From Actinomycetota bacterium (GTDB lineage: Bacteria > Actinomycetota > Acidimicrobiia > IMCC26256 > VFJJ01): a DNA stretch of 64,000 bases. Shown here in pieces: positions 43,542-52,502 of the stretch (within the stretch, counting starts at the first letter, position 1; each line of letters starts with the position of its first letter). The position numbers were made by a program, and so were the translations under genes. Location: positions 1 to 64,000 of the forward strand of contig VFJJ01000111.1 of the NCBI GenBank assembly GCA_009886115.1, in the 5' to 3' direction. The notes below the pieces were generated by a model. The model ran no database searches, was not told where the DNA came from, and saw nothing but the letters and a program-made list of their open reading frames with translations.

Positions 43542-45794
43542 TCACGTCATCGACGCGCGACGGGATCCCACCCTGCGGGACACCTCGTCCGAGGAGCTCG
43601 CCGACCGGGCACCGACCACGAAGCACCGACATCCGGGGTGTGCCGGCGGAAAGGCCTGCCCGGTCGGGAACGGGCATCCCTTGGCGGTGGGCTCGAGCGC
43701 GTTGTCCTCGGCATCGGGGCAGGCGGCCGTCGGATCGACGACCCAGCGCAGCGCGGCGCCCTCGGGGACGGCGTCGTAGCCGCCACGGGCCCATGCGGCG
43801 ACGACCACATCGCGAGACGCGGCGTCGACGCGCTGGGTCTTGAGCTCCCGGTAGTGCGCGCCCAGCCGCTCGCCCACCTGCGACCAGTCGCCGGTGGTGG
43901 GCGCCAGCGCATCCGCGAGGCGCTCACGCAGCGGCAGCACCAGCTCGGACGCGAACGCTGCGGTGAGCTCTCGAGCGACGGCATGGGCATCGACGATCTG
44001 CGAGGCTTCCCCCCCGACCGTGGCGACCCCGGCGCTGTAGGCGTCCTGCACGATGTCGAGGGCCGCCGCCTGGAAGATCCCGAGATGGCGATCGAGCTCG
44101 GGAAGCAGCGTCAGCGCCGGACCGTGCTTCGACCGCCGCAACGCGTGCAACAACTCGTTCTGCTCATCCTGCAGCGAGCGCTTCACCCGCCGAACGAGCC
44201 CGATCACGAGCGGCTCGAGCGCCTCATCGCGCCGGGCCACGAGGACGGCGTCGAACGCGACGTCGACCGTGGTCGGACCGGCGTCGACCGGTGCCTCGGC
44301 GTCCAGGTCGATGGTCACCTCGACCGCCCCGTCGACCGACTGGGGAGCACTGCCGGCGGGCACCGGGGTCTGGTGGCCATCGGAGCTGGTCTGGACCCTG
44401 CTCTCGCGCAACCGCGAGAACAACACGTCGACGGGGTCGGGGATGGTCTCGACCTCGGAGTCGGCAGCCGCCTCGGCTGGCGGCGGCCCACCGGCGTCGA
44501 CCTCGACCTCGACCTCGACGTCGACCTCGACGTCGACCTCGACACCATCGTCCTGTCCCTCGAGCGACGCCGCGTCTTCCAGGGCCACCGCTTGCAGGGC
44601 CACCGCTTCCTGGGCCGTCGGCTCACTCGCCTGCGCGCCCACCTCGACGGACGCCACCTCGACCGGCGTCGGCGCCGCGACCTCGGGCTCGACCCCCGGG
44701 GCTGCTGCGAGCAGCGCCACGAGCGGGGCCAAGGGCTCGGGCTCGACCCCGGCGGCGAGCGCTGCGGCCCGGAGCTGGCCGTCGAAGGCCCTGGTGGGCG
44801 TCGGAGGATCGTCGGCCGCGACCACGGCGATCGGCTGCGTGTCCTCCAGGCCGACGGAACGGACCGGCGTTGTGGGGATCGGGGCCACGTGTCCCATCGC
44901 TGACGAACGGGAGTCGCCGGTGAGTGCCTCTGTCGCCTCGTCGAGGGTCAGCCGGACGATGCGGTAGGCATCGAGCAGCCGATCGCGTCCGGCTCGGAGC
45001 TCGTCGATACGGGCCGTGGCCGCGGCCTTGCGGCGAGCCAGGTCGGTGAGCATCCGCTCCCGGACGGCCTGCGCCTCGACGACCATCTCGCGGCCGGTCG
45101 TTCGAGCGCTCTCGATCTCCAGGACCGACCGCCGCTCGGCTTCGGCCATGAGCTCGCTCGTCCTGAGCTCGGCATCGGTGCGCACCCGTTCGGCGTGGTC
45201 GTCGGCGTCTCGTCGTTCTCGCCGCGCGTACTGGTCGGCCTCGTCCACGATCGCCTGGGCGCGGGCATCGGCCTCGGCGACGGTGTGCTCGAAGGTCGCC
45301 TCGGCCTCGGCCTTCAGGCCCGTGGCGCTCCGTTCGGCCTCGTCACGGATCTCGGCGGCGGCCCCCTCGGCCTGCGCGGTCTTGCGCTCGAGCACGGTGC
45401 GAGCGTCTTCGCGCAGACGCCGAGCCTCGTCCTGCGCCTCACGGACCAGCGCGCTGGCCCGCTCCTCGGCATTGCGCCTGATGTCGTCGGCGGCTTCCTG
45501 CGCCGCACGGAGCACCCGGGTGGTCTCGTCCCCGAGAGCCTGGAGGAGCTGCTCACCCGAGAGGGCAACCCGACCCGCGGCACCCCCGCCTTCGAGCGCA
45601 GCGATCTGGTCCCGGAGCTGGGGCTCGAGCCGTCGAGCCGCCACCAGCTCGGCTCCGACGACCCGGAGCCAATCGCGCACTTCCTGCTCGTCGAGTCCCT
45701 TGCGCGCCGTCGAGAACGAACGGCCGACGATGTCGTCGACCGAGATCTGCCCGGGCGACATCCCGTCTCGGTCAAGCCGGATGTTGGCAGGCAT
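43542..45794 (-). CDS. DivIVA-like coiled-coil protein with MuF-like C-terminal motif
   Basis: 750 residues. Residues ~15-50 (ISVDDIVGRSFSTARKGLDEQEVRDWLRVVGAEL) are a DivIVA-type N-terminal motif. An Ala/Glu/Arg coiled coil (50-320) follows, then an acidic linker with a VEVDVEV repeat (about 330-520) and a helical region (570-680). The end is WVVDPTAACPDAEDN, then PPAHPGCRC (719-724), the Cys/His pattern of phage Mu gpF/SPP1 gp7-type (MuF) domains. DivIVA proteins mark poles or septa; a MuF tail on one is unexpected. ATG 45794 has AAGGGG as SD; the longer ORF is not needed. Confidence 0.8.
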   Translation of the reverse strand: MPANIRLDRDGMSPGQISVDDIVGRSFSTARKGLDEQEVRDWLRVVGAELVAARRLEPQLRDQIAALEGGGAAGRVALSGEQLLQALGDETTRVLRAAQEAADDIRRNAEERASALVREAQDEARRLREDARTVLERKTAQAEGAAAEIRDEAERSATGLKAEAEATFEHTVAEADARAQAIVDEADQYARRERRDADDHAERVRTDAELRTSELMAEAERRSVLEIESARTTGREMVVEAQAVRERMLTDLARRKAAATARIDELRAGRDRLLDAYRIVRLTLDEATEALTGDSRSSAMGHVAPIPTTPVRSVGLEDTQPIAVVAADDPPTPTRAFDGQLRAAALAAGVEPEPLAPLVALLAAAPGVEPEVAAPTPVEVASVEVGAQASEPTAQEAVALQAVALEDAASLEGQDDGVEVDVEVDVEVEVEVDAGGPPPAEAAADSEVETIPDPVDVLFSRLRESRVQTSSDGHQTPVPAGSAPQSVDGAVEVTIDLDAEAPVDAGPTTVDVAFDAVLVARRDEALEPLVIGLVRRVKRSLQDEQNELLHALRRSKHGPALTLLPELDRHLGIFQAAALDIVQDAYSAGVATVGGEASQIVDAHAVARELTAAFASELVLPLRERLADALAPTTGDWSQVGERLGAHYRELKTQRVDAASRDVVVAAWARGGYDAVPEGAALRWVVDPTAACPDAEDNALEPTAKGCPFPTGQAFPPAHPGCRCFVVGARSASSSDEVSRRVGSRRASMT

Positions 45795-45956
45795 GGCGAT
45801 TCCCCTTGCGGAGTGTGCCGCGGCACGTGCCCCAGCAGGGGCGCGCGTCCGCGGAACCGAGTTCGGTCCCCATCCTCCGCCTTGGCCCAGACTCATGGTA
45901 CGACGATCGACCGGGGGAATGGCGGACACTTCGCCGATCTCGGCGTCAGCCCGTCA

Positions 45957-47231
45957 TCACCCCCTGAGGATGCCTGCGCACAACTCCTCGGCCTCGGTCA
46001 GCGATGGTAGGCCCGTCGTGTCACCGCCGACGCTCCGGATGACCTCGATCGCTTCGGGAAGGGTGGCCACACCGTAGACGGGCATGTCGCCGGCCTGCTT
46101 CTCGGCCTCGGCCACCTCGCCGAGCGGGACGAGCATGGCGACGGCGCCGGCGCGTCGGGCGGCGACGGCCTTCTGCTTGACGCCGCCAACGTCCTGGATC
46201 TCGCAGTTGATGCCGATGGCCCCGGTGACAGCCACCGTCTGGCCACCGGTGAGCTCGCCCTCGGTGAGCTCGTCGATGAGGCCCAGCGTGAACGCCAAAC
46301 CCGCCGACGGGCCCCCCACCCTGCCGGTGTCGATCGAGATCGTGTACGGAACGTCGATGTCGAAGTCGCGGGTCTGCGGGGCGATCCCGATGATGGCCCG
46401 CCTGACGCCGGTCTCCTCGTCCACGACCTCCCGCAAGGCCACCGACTCGGTGAGCGTCTCGGGCTCGTCCGCATCGGCAATGAAGCGCTCGAACGTGATG
46501 TCCACGACGTCGCCGGGCTGGCGGCCGGCCAGGATCGGCCCGATGTCGGAGTCGATGGCGACGGGCTGCCCGTCGATAGCCACAATCGTGTCCCCCAATG
46601 CCAGCACGGTTGCCGACGGCGCCTCGGGATCGAGATCGACGATGGTCACCCCCGTTCCCTTGAAGCCGAATTCGCGCCCGAGGTACGCCAAGGCCACGAC
46701 CTCGGCCTTGAGCTTCGAGTCGTCGATCTGGAGACGCCCCTGCTCGCGGATCTCCCGGCGCGACTGCCCCCCGGTGAAGCGCTCTTCGGGGACGATGTCG
46801 ACGGTGTCGTCGAGCTTGGCCCGGAGCCACTGGATGCGCCGGAGCCGATCGCTCGAGATCGAGACCGTCAGGTACAAGAATTCGCCCTGGGGCTCGAACG
46901 ACGGCGTCCCTTCGATCGACAGGTGAGGGTTGACCGGCTCGGCCCGGCGGGGCGACACGGCCACGTACTTCGTGGGCAACAGCGCCAGGATCACCAACGC
47001 CAACACCATGGCGACGCCGCTGATCGCCATCACCCGACGCCGGAGATTCCGACGGCGCTCGGCCGGGCTCGGCGTGGGGGCGAAGGCGGGGAACGGCCAC
47101 GGGGACGCGGCTCCGGCCGCTCCGCGGCCGTTCGCACTGTCGTCGATCGTGTCGGTACCGACGGTGTCGCTGGCCGTACCCGTGTTCGACCCGTCGTGGG
47201 CCGCGCCGGTCTCACTCGCGATCTCGGTCAT
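45957..47231 (-). CDS. membrane-anchored PDZ/Lon-like serine protease (YlbL type)
   Basis: 424 residues. A disordered N-terminus (1-60) precedes a membrane helix at about 67-86 (VMAISGVAMVLALVILALL). A PDZ domain is near 165-260, and the C-terminal Lon-type S16 protease domain has the Ser-Lys dyad: Ser309 in GRVGGPSAGLAF and Lys352 in VGGVKQKAVAA. Such proteases act on the outer face of the membrane in quality control. ATG 47231 is the start; the ORF extension to 47399 overlaps the divergent small gene. The C-terminus includes a hydrophilic tail ending ELCAGILRG. Confidence 0.93.
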   Translation of the reverse strand: MTEIASETGAAHDGSNTGTASDTVGTDTIDDSANGRGAAGAASPWPFPAFAPTPSPAERRRNLRRRVMAISGVAMVLALVILALLPTKYVAVSPRRAEPVNPHLSIEGTPSFEPQGEFLYLTVSISSDRLRRIQWLRAKLDDTVDIVPEERFTGGQSRREIREQGRLQIDDSKLKAEVVALAYLGREFGFKGTGVTIVDLDPEAPSATVLALGDTIVAIDGQPVAIDSDIGPILAGRQPGDVVDITFERFIADADEPETLTESVALREVVDEETGVRRAIIGIAPQTRDFDIDVPYTISIDTGRVGGPSAGLAFTLGLIDELTEGELTGGQTVAVTGAIGINCEIQDVGGVKQKAVAARRAGAVAMLVPLGEVAEAEKQAGDMPVYGVATLPEAIEVIRSVGGDTTGLPSLTEAEELCAGILRG

Positions 47232-47294
47232 CGCTCGCAGTCTCCCAGATCGCCACGAGGCCCCCGGACGCGGGGCGGCAGGTATCGTCCCGTT

Positions 47295-47537
47295 GTGGCC
47301 CGAAGGATCAGGCAGGAGACGACCCGGCGGTACGCCACGGTCGGCAGTTGGCGTGGATGGGGCGGATGGCGCTTCAACCGACGCATGCCCCGGCTCCACC
47401 TCCTCCCCTGGCCCATCGCGCTCACGCTCCTCGTGGTGCTCACCATCGTCCTGGGGCGCATTCTCGGCAGCGTGGCCATCGAGGTGTTCCGGTACATCGG
47501 CGACTTCGCATCGAAGGCCCTGTCGGGATCGAGATGA
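47295..47537 (+). CDS. small single-pass membrane protein, 80 aa
   Basis: A basic N-terminal half (MARRIRQETTRRYATVGSWRGWGGWRFNRRMP, many Arg and Trp) is followed by one membrane helix (about 41-62, PWPIALTLLVVLTIVLGRIL). It has no recognised family. It is divergent from the protease by 63 bp and overlaps the HEAT gene by 4 bp (ATGA), so the two are translationally coupled and may form a membrane-tethered pair. GTG 47295. Confidence 0.65.
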   Translation: MARRIRQETTRRYATVGSWRGWGGWRFNRRMPRLHLLPWPIALTLLVVLTIVLGRILGSVAIEVFRYIGDFASKALSGSR

Positions 47538-48271
47538 CCGCGCCCGAGCGCCACCGCGCCATCGACCGGGCCGCCACGATCGCGGCCCTCGGCCACGCCG
47601 GCGCCCAGACCCCAGGTGCCAGCCCCATCGACGACCCGGCCGACAGATCCGCCGACGCCGAGTTGGCGCGGGCGCTCACCGACGACCCCGACGAGCGGGT
47701 CCGGGCCGTCGCCCTCGGAGCGCTCGTGCGCCGGGACGGGAACCGCCAGGGCACGGCGCCCCGACCGGCGACGACGGAGCTGTGGATGCATGCGATCGCC
47801 GACTCGTCGGCCCGGGTGCGCCGCATCGCAGCCGAGGTGGTTCCGGCTGGAGGGTTCCCGGCAGCTCCCCTGCTCGCGCTCCTCGACGATCCCGATGCCC
47901 TGGTGGCCGAGGCGGCCGCCTTCGCCCTCGGTGAGCTCGGCGACGACGCCGTCGAAGCTGGAGCCGTCGGGGCCCTGGCACAGGTGGCTGCTGCGCCTGG
48001 GCACCCCGATCCGCTGGTGCGCGAGGCGGCGATCGCTGCGCTGGGTTCGCTCGGCCATCCTGACGGTCTCGACGCCATCCTGGCGGGGTGTCGCGACCGC
48101 CCAGCGGTCCGGCGCCGCGCGGTGCTGGCGTTGGCGCCGTTCGAGGGCAGCGCAGTCGACGAGGCCATCGAGCGGGCTTCCGTCGACAAGGACTGGCAGG
48201 TCAGGCAGGTGGCAGCCGACCTTCGCGGGGCGACGGGCGGCGGTTCTCGGGCGGAACCACCTGGCGGTTGA
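47534..48271 (+). CDS. HEAT-repeat protein
   Basis: 245 residues made of about six HEAT repeats, e.g. DDPDERVRAVALGALVRRDG, DSSARVRRIAAEVVPAG, DDPDALVAEAAAFALGELGDDA and HPDPLVREAAIAALGSLGH. The pattern is the same as in PBS-lyase HEAT-like proteins. It should be a soluble protein-binding solenoid. Coupled to the small membrane protein upstream, it may be recruited to the membrane. It converges on mreB with 10 bp between stops. Confidence 0.85.
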   Translation: MTAPERHRAIDRAATIAALGHAGAQTPGASPIDDPADRSADAELARALTDDPDERVRAVALGALVRRDGNRQGTAPRPATTELWMHAIADSSARVRRIAAEVVPAGGFPAAPLLALLDDPDALVAEAAAFALGELGDDAVEAGAVGALAQVAAAPGHPDPLVREAAIAALGSLGHPDGLDAILAGCRDRPAVRRRAVLALAPFEGSAVDEAIERASVDKDWQVRQVAADLRGATGGGSRAEPPGG

Positions 48272-48281
48272 GCCGAGGTCG

Positions 48282-49319
48282 TCAGCCCGACGAACGTCCA
48301 CCCGAGCCGTGCCGGGGGGGCTGGCTCCCCATGAACATCGACCGCAGCGTGTCGAACGATTCGAGGCACCGGCCCGCGCCGCGCACCACGGTCTCGAGCG
48401 GCGATGCGACGTAGTGGACCGGGAGGTTGGTGTCGCGGGCGATCCGTTCGTCGATGCCCCGGAGCATGGCCCCGCCGCCGACGAGGTTGACGCCGTGGAA
48501 GATGAGGTCTTGCGCCAACTCCGGCGGGGCTTGGGCGAGGCACCGGACCACGGCGTCGCACATGGCGTTGACCGGCTCCTGGATGGCCTCGCGGACCTCG
48601 TCGGGGCGGAGCACGATCGTCTTCGGGAGACCGCTCGTGAGGTCGCGCCCTCGCACCTCGGCCCGATAGTCGTCGGCCACCGGATAGGCCGAGCCGATCG
48701 CCAGCTTCACGTCCTCAGCCGTGCGCTCACCGATCGCGACCCCGTGTTGGCGACGGACCCAGGTCTGGATGGCGGCGTCGATGTCGAACGAACCGACCCG
48801 CACGGCCTCCAGCGCGACGACCCCGCCCAACGAGATGACAGCCACCTCGGTGGTGCCCCCGCCGATGTCGACCACCATGTTCCCGATCGGCTCGTGGATC
48901 GGCAGCTCAGCCCCGATGGCCGCGGCCATCGGTTGCTCGATGAGATAGGTGGCGGCTGCGCCCGCGCTGCGCGCGGCCTCGAGGACGGCGCGCTGCTCGA
49001 CAGCGGTGATCGCCGACGGGACGCAGATGAGGATCCGGGCCCGGTTGAGCCGGCTCACGTTGGCCCGCTGCAACAGCAGCCGGATCATGCGCTGGGTGAT
49101 GTTGTAGTCGGTGATCGCGCCCTTGCGCAGAGGACGCACGGCCACGATGTAGCCCGGCGTGCGCCCGATCATCTGCCAGGCCTCGTGGCCCATCGCCAGC
49201 ACTTCCTGCGAACGGCTGTTGAGCGCAATGACCGTGGGCTCGTTGAGGATGATGCCCTCACCGCGCGCGTAGATCAGGGTGTTCGCGGTACCGAGGTCAA
49301 TCGCCAGATCACGGGGCAT
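48282..49319 (-). CDS. mreB: MreB-like rod shape-determining actin
   Basis: A 345-residue bacterial actin. Phosphate-1 LAIDLGTANTLIY, PSAITAVEQRAVLEAA, phosphate-2 MVVDIGGGTTEVAVISLGG and the adenosine motif VNLVGGGAMLRGIDERI are all intact. It should polymerise on the membrane and direct cell-wall synthesis. mreC/mreD are not next to it, unlike classical mre operons. Many coccoid or polar-growing actinobacteria lack MreB, so its presence says something about the host's shape. ATG 49319; moaE lies 47 bp upstream on the same strand. Confidence 0.95.
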   Translation of the reverse strand: MPRDLAIDLGTANTLIYARGEGIILNEPTVIALNSRSQEVLAMGHEAWQMIGRTPGYIVAVRPLRKGAITDYNITQRMIRLLLQRANVSRLNRARILICVPSAITAVEQRAVLEAARSAGAAATYLIEQPMAAAIGAELPIHEPIGNMVVDIGGGTTEVAVISLGGVVALEAVRVGSFDIDAAIQTWVRRQHGVAIGERTAEDVKLAIGSAYPVADDYRAEVRGRDLTSGLPKTIVLRPDEVREAIQEPVNAMCDAVVRCLAQAPPELAQDLIFHGVNLVGGGAMLRGIDERIARDTNLPVHYVASPLETVVRGAGRCLESFDTLRSMFMGSQPPRHGSGGRSSG

Positions 49320-49366
49320 CGGCGCTCAGGCTAGGCCCGGGGAGCGAACACACAGCGACCTGGCGG

Positions 49367-49897
49367 TCATGGCACCAACGGAGAGGGCACGGGAGCGACA
49401 GGCCGCGCGTCGACACCCCAGTCGGAACCCCCGGCCCAATGCTCGCGCTTCCAGATGGGCACGGTGTCCTTCAGCGTGTCGATGCAGAAGCGGGCCGCGT
49501 CGAACGCCGGACCCCGGTGCGCCGTCGAGACGACCACGGCCACAGCGACGTCACTCAGGTCGAGGGGGCCGACGCGGTGCAACAGCGCCAGACGCTCGAT
49601 CGACGGCCACAGCAGCCTCGCTTGGCGTGCGATCGCCCGCATGCGCTCGACCGCCGCGCTCTCGTACGACTCGTAGGTGAGACCCGTCACGTCGGTGCGC
49701 CCGTCGGCATGGTCACGCACCACGCCGAGGAAGTTGACCACCGCGCCGCTGCCCGTCGTGGTGACCCAGGCGATCGCGTCTTCGACCGGCAGGGGGTCGG
49801 CGGTCAGCGCAACCCAGTCGAAGCCTTCGAGCGGTGCCCTGAGCGCGGCGCGCCCATCACTGCCCTCCGATCGATGGCCTGCCGACATGCTGGTCAT
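49367..49897 (-). CDS. moaE: molybdopterin synthase catalytic subunit MoaE
   Basis: 176 residues. Features of MoaE: AVVNFLGVVRDHADGRTDVTGLTYESYE, LLHRVGPLDLSDVAVAVVVSTAHR, and the active-site Lys in DTLKDTVPIWKREHWAGG. It transfers sulfur from MoaD to make molybdopterin. MoaD is not in the window. The longer ORF in the track runs antisense to the HtrA gene, so I start at ATG 49897; an upstream in-frame ATG at 49939 is possible. Confidence 0.93.
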   Translation of the reverse strand: MTSMSAGHRSEGSDGRAALRAPLEGFDWVALTADPLPVEDAIAWVTTTGSGAVVNFLGVVRDHADGRTDVTGLTYESYESAAVERMRAIARQARLLWPSIERLALLHRVGPLDLSDVAVAVVVSTAHRGPAFDAARFCIDTLKDTVPIWKREHWAGGSDWGVDARPVAPVPSPLVP

Positions 49898-50081
49898 GGG
49901 TCCGAGAATACGTCGCGCAGCCGGGCGCGGCGATGCCATCGGCAGATTCCGACATCTCCACCGAGCCGCGAACACCAGACGCGAACGCGTCGGTACACTC
50001 GCCGGTCGAGCCCGTCGGTACGGATTGGGCCGGCTGCGAACGACGAGACCAGGGCCGAGATGCCGGTGACGAACCCTGACC

Positions 50082-51431
50082 ATGGGTGAAGACGACGAGA
50101 GCTTCCGGCCTCCTCCCACGCCGGCCGAACGCACGTGGATCCATCCATCAGAGCTCCATGCGCTCGGAGGCGCCACCGCGGGCGAGCCCCGCGCCGGGAC
50201 GGATGCGCGACAGACCTGGGCTCCGTCGTTCCTGGTACCGACGCACCAGCGCTTCTCGGGACTGAGTCGGATCACGATCCAGGTCCGGTCGGCGTCGCGA
50301 GCCGCCACCATCCCGGTCCTGGCGGGAGTCGTCGGTGCCGCGGTCGCGCTGGGCGCGGCCGCCGGCCTCGGTGCCTTCGACCGCCGCAGTGCGACTCCCG
50401 TCGTCGGCGCAGCCGACACCGCCGCCCCTTCCGCACCGGGCTCGCTCGACATCGCGGGCTCGGCGTCGTTCGCGACGGCGCCCGACGTCGCCCAGCTCGT
50501 GGCCGACGCGGCGCCGGCCGTCCTCCGGGTCGAGGTGCCCACACTCGACGGCGGTCGGGTCGGCTCCGGGGTCACGATCGATGATCACGGGACCGTGCTC
50601 ACCAGCCACGACCTCGTCGCCGGGACGACCCAGGTCGAGGTCGTCGACTCACTCGGAAGGGTCCACGTCGCCCGGGTCGTCGGTTCCGACCCCGACAGCG
50701 GTCTCGCCGTACTCCACGTCGACGCCGACGACCTCGTCCCCGCCCGTCTCGCCGATCACGGGCCCGAGCAGGTGGGGAGCACAGCCATCGTCGTGGGCGC
50801 GCCGACCGGGCTCGAGTCGGCCGCGACGGTCGCCGTCGGGGTCATCTCGGGGTTGGGCAAGGTCGTGCCCCTCGCCGACGATCGCTGGCTCTACGGCATG
50901 GTGCAGGTCGACACCAGGGTTCCCCTCACCGCCACCGGAGGAGCGGTGCTCGACCTGCATGGCGCGGTCGTGGCCGTGAGCGTGGGTCCGCCCACCGGCG
51001 CCGCTGCGACCCTGCTGGGTATCGACCCCAACACCGGCGGGCTCGCTGTGCCCATCGACGTCGCCCGGGCGGTGGCGGCCCAGATCCATGCTCAGGGCTC
51101 GGTACGGTACGCCTGGCTGGGGATCGCGGGCGGAGATCTCGACTCCGCAACCTCGCTCCGGCTCGGGGTCGGCGGGGGCGCGGTCGTCACCCGTGTCGAG
51201 GCCGACGGTCCGGCAGACGCGGCCGGGGTCGTCGAAGGCGACGTCATCACGGCCGTCGACGGCATGGCCATCTCGGGCATGGTGGTTCTCATGACCGAGG
51301 TTCGCGCCTCGCCCGTGGGCTCCACCGTCGACCTCACCATCGTGCGCTCCAACCCGTCCAACGCCGCTCCGGGCCAGCTACCAGCCGTGGTCAAGCTCCC
51401 GGTGCTGCTCGTGGCCCGCCCGGAGTCGTGA
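50082..51431 (+). CDS. HtrA-like membrane protein with PDZ domain, protease triad lost
   Basis: 449 residues. The N-terminal ERTWIHPSEL motif is known from membrane-anchored actinobacterial (acidimicrobial) proteins. A membrane helix is near 72-92. A trypsin-like domain (130-320) and a PDZ domain (340-430; PADAAGVVEGDVITAVDG) follow. Alignment by eye shows the catalytic His in LTNNHV replaced by Asp (LTSHDLV), the Asp of DxDLAV by Gly (DSGLAV), and the Ser of GNSGG by Thr (TATGG). It is therefore probably a pseudoprotease acting as a binding scaffold. ATG 50082; 3' end overlaps the epimerase by 41 bp. Confidence 0.88.
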   Translation: MGEDDESFRPPPTPAERTWIHPSELHALGGATAGEPRAGTDARQTWAPSFLVPTHQRFSGLSRITIQVRSASRAATIPVLAGVVGAAVALGAAAGLGAFDRRSATPVVGAADTAAPSAPGSLDIAGSASFATAPDVAQLVADAAPAVLRVEVPTLDGGRVGSGVTIDDHGTVLTSHDLVAGTTQVEVVDSLGRVHVARVVGSDPDSGLAVLHVDADDLVPARLADHGPEQVGSTAIVVGAPTGLESAATVAVGVISGLGKVVPLADDRWLYGMVQVDTRVPLTATGGAVLDLHGAVVAVSVGPPTGAAATLLGIDPNTGGLAVPIDVARAVAAQIHAQGSVRYAWLGIAGGDLDSATSLRLGVGGGAVVTRVEADGPADAAGVVEGDVITAVDGMAISGMVVLMTEVRASPVGSTVDLTIVRSNPSNAAPGQLPAVVKLPVLLVARPES

Positions 51432-52491
51432 GCGACGACACCTCCGCCGCCCGGAGCGTGAGCCGCCGGCCTCGACCCGCTCGACGACCGAGGCCGGCGA
51501 GCGCCACGGCGGCCACCACACCAGCCACGACGACGGGGCGACGGTGGCTCGGGCGGGGCCCGGCCGTTTCGAGGCACGCCCGCAGCGCCGATTCGTTGTC
51601 GTGTTGGGGCGACCACCCGGTGGCCCGCAGGCGGTCGGTGGCAACCACGCAGGCGCTGGCGAGGAACGGGGTCATCCCCGGCGGGACGCTCGACGCTCCC
51701 ATCGCCCACATCCGCGTCAGGACCCGCCGCGCCACGTCGGGGCGCAGCGCGACGCGCCGAGTTGGCTCACCCACCACGGCGCGCACGGCCTCGGCGCTCA
51801 GCCACCCGTCGGCAGCCACGTTGTAGGTCCCCGGGAGGTTGCGATCGACCGCGTGGGCGATGGCCGCGGCCGCATCCTCGACGTGGAGGAACTGCACCGG
51901 CGGCGGCGAGCTCACCCCGATCGGGGCCCGTCCCAGAGCATGGGCCGCCACCACGGGCGAGGTCGAGTGGCCGAGAACGAAGGCCAGTCGCAAGACGGTG
52001 CCCACCCGGTCGAGACCTTCGAGGCGCCACTCGCGGAGCTGGCGTTCGTTCTCGGCCTTGTGCACTCCCAGGGCGAAGCCGGGATTCGGACGCAGCGAGG
52101 CGTCCTCGGTGAGCGGGACGGGGTTGTCGGCCCAGGCCCCGTAGACGGCCACGCTCGACGTGAGCACCACCGTGCGCACTCCGGCCGCGGCTGCCGCGTC
52201 GAGGAGGCGACGGGTGCCGTCGAGGTTCACCCGGGCCAGGACCGCGTCGTCGAGGTCGGGATCGAACAGGCCCGCCAGATGCACCAGGACCTCGACACCT
52301 TCCAGGAGCTCGGCCAGGTCGGTCGTGACCACGTCGACGCAGCGGAAGTCGAGCCACCGGGGTCGGAACCGGGGCTCGCCGGTGTCGATGCCGACCACGC
52401 GCGCCGTGCGGCCGTCAGCCTCCAGGTGCCGGAGGTAGGCCTGCCCGATGGTTCCCGAGACCCCGCTGATCGCAATCGTCGACACCCCCAT
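51391..52491 (-). CDS. NAD-dependent epimerase/dehydratase family protein
   Basis: A 366-residue extended short-chain dehydrogenase. Rossmann motif ISGVSGTIGQAYL near the N-terminus, VEVLVHLAGL, the LTSSVAVYGA strand with the catalytic Ser, and GVHKAENE in place of YxxxK, with His for the Tyr. A C-terminal extension (310-366) has a hydrophobic helix VVVAGVVAAVALAGL and a basic tail, unusual for this family. Substrate unknown. ATG 52491 is divergent from the metalloprotease by 11 bp. Confidence 0.87.
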   Translation of the reverse strand: MGVSTIAISGVSGTIGQAYLRHLEADGRTARVVGIDTGEPRFRPRWLDFRCVDVVTTDLAELLEGVEVLVHLAGLFDPDLDDAVLARVNLDGTRRLLDAAAAAGVRTVVLTSSVAVYGAWADNPVPLTEDASLRPNPGFALGVHKAENERQLREWRLEGLDRVGTVLRLAFVLGHSTSPVVAAHALGRAPIGVSSPPPVQFLHVEDAAAAIAHAVDRNLPGTYNVAADGWLSAEAVRAVVGEPTRRVALRPDVARRVLTRMWAMGASSVPPGMTPFLASACVVATDRLRATGWSPQHDNESALRACLETAGPRPSHRRPVVVAGVVAAVALAGLGRRAGRGRRLTLRAAEVSSLTTPGGPRAAPGA

Positions 52492-52502
52492 ACACTGACC
52501 GA

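Noticed and set aside
43542-45794. Prophage head gene
   Set aside because: Only the C-terminal motif is phage-like; neighbours are housekeeping genes and no portal, capsid or integrase is present.
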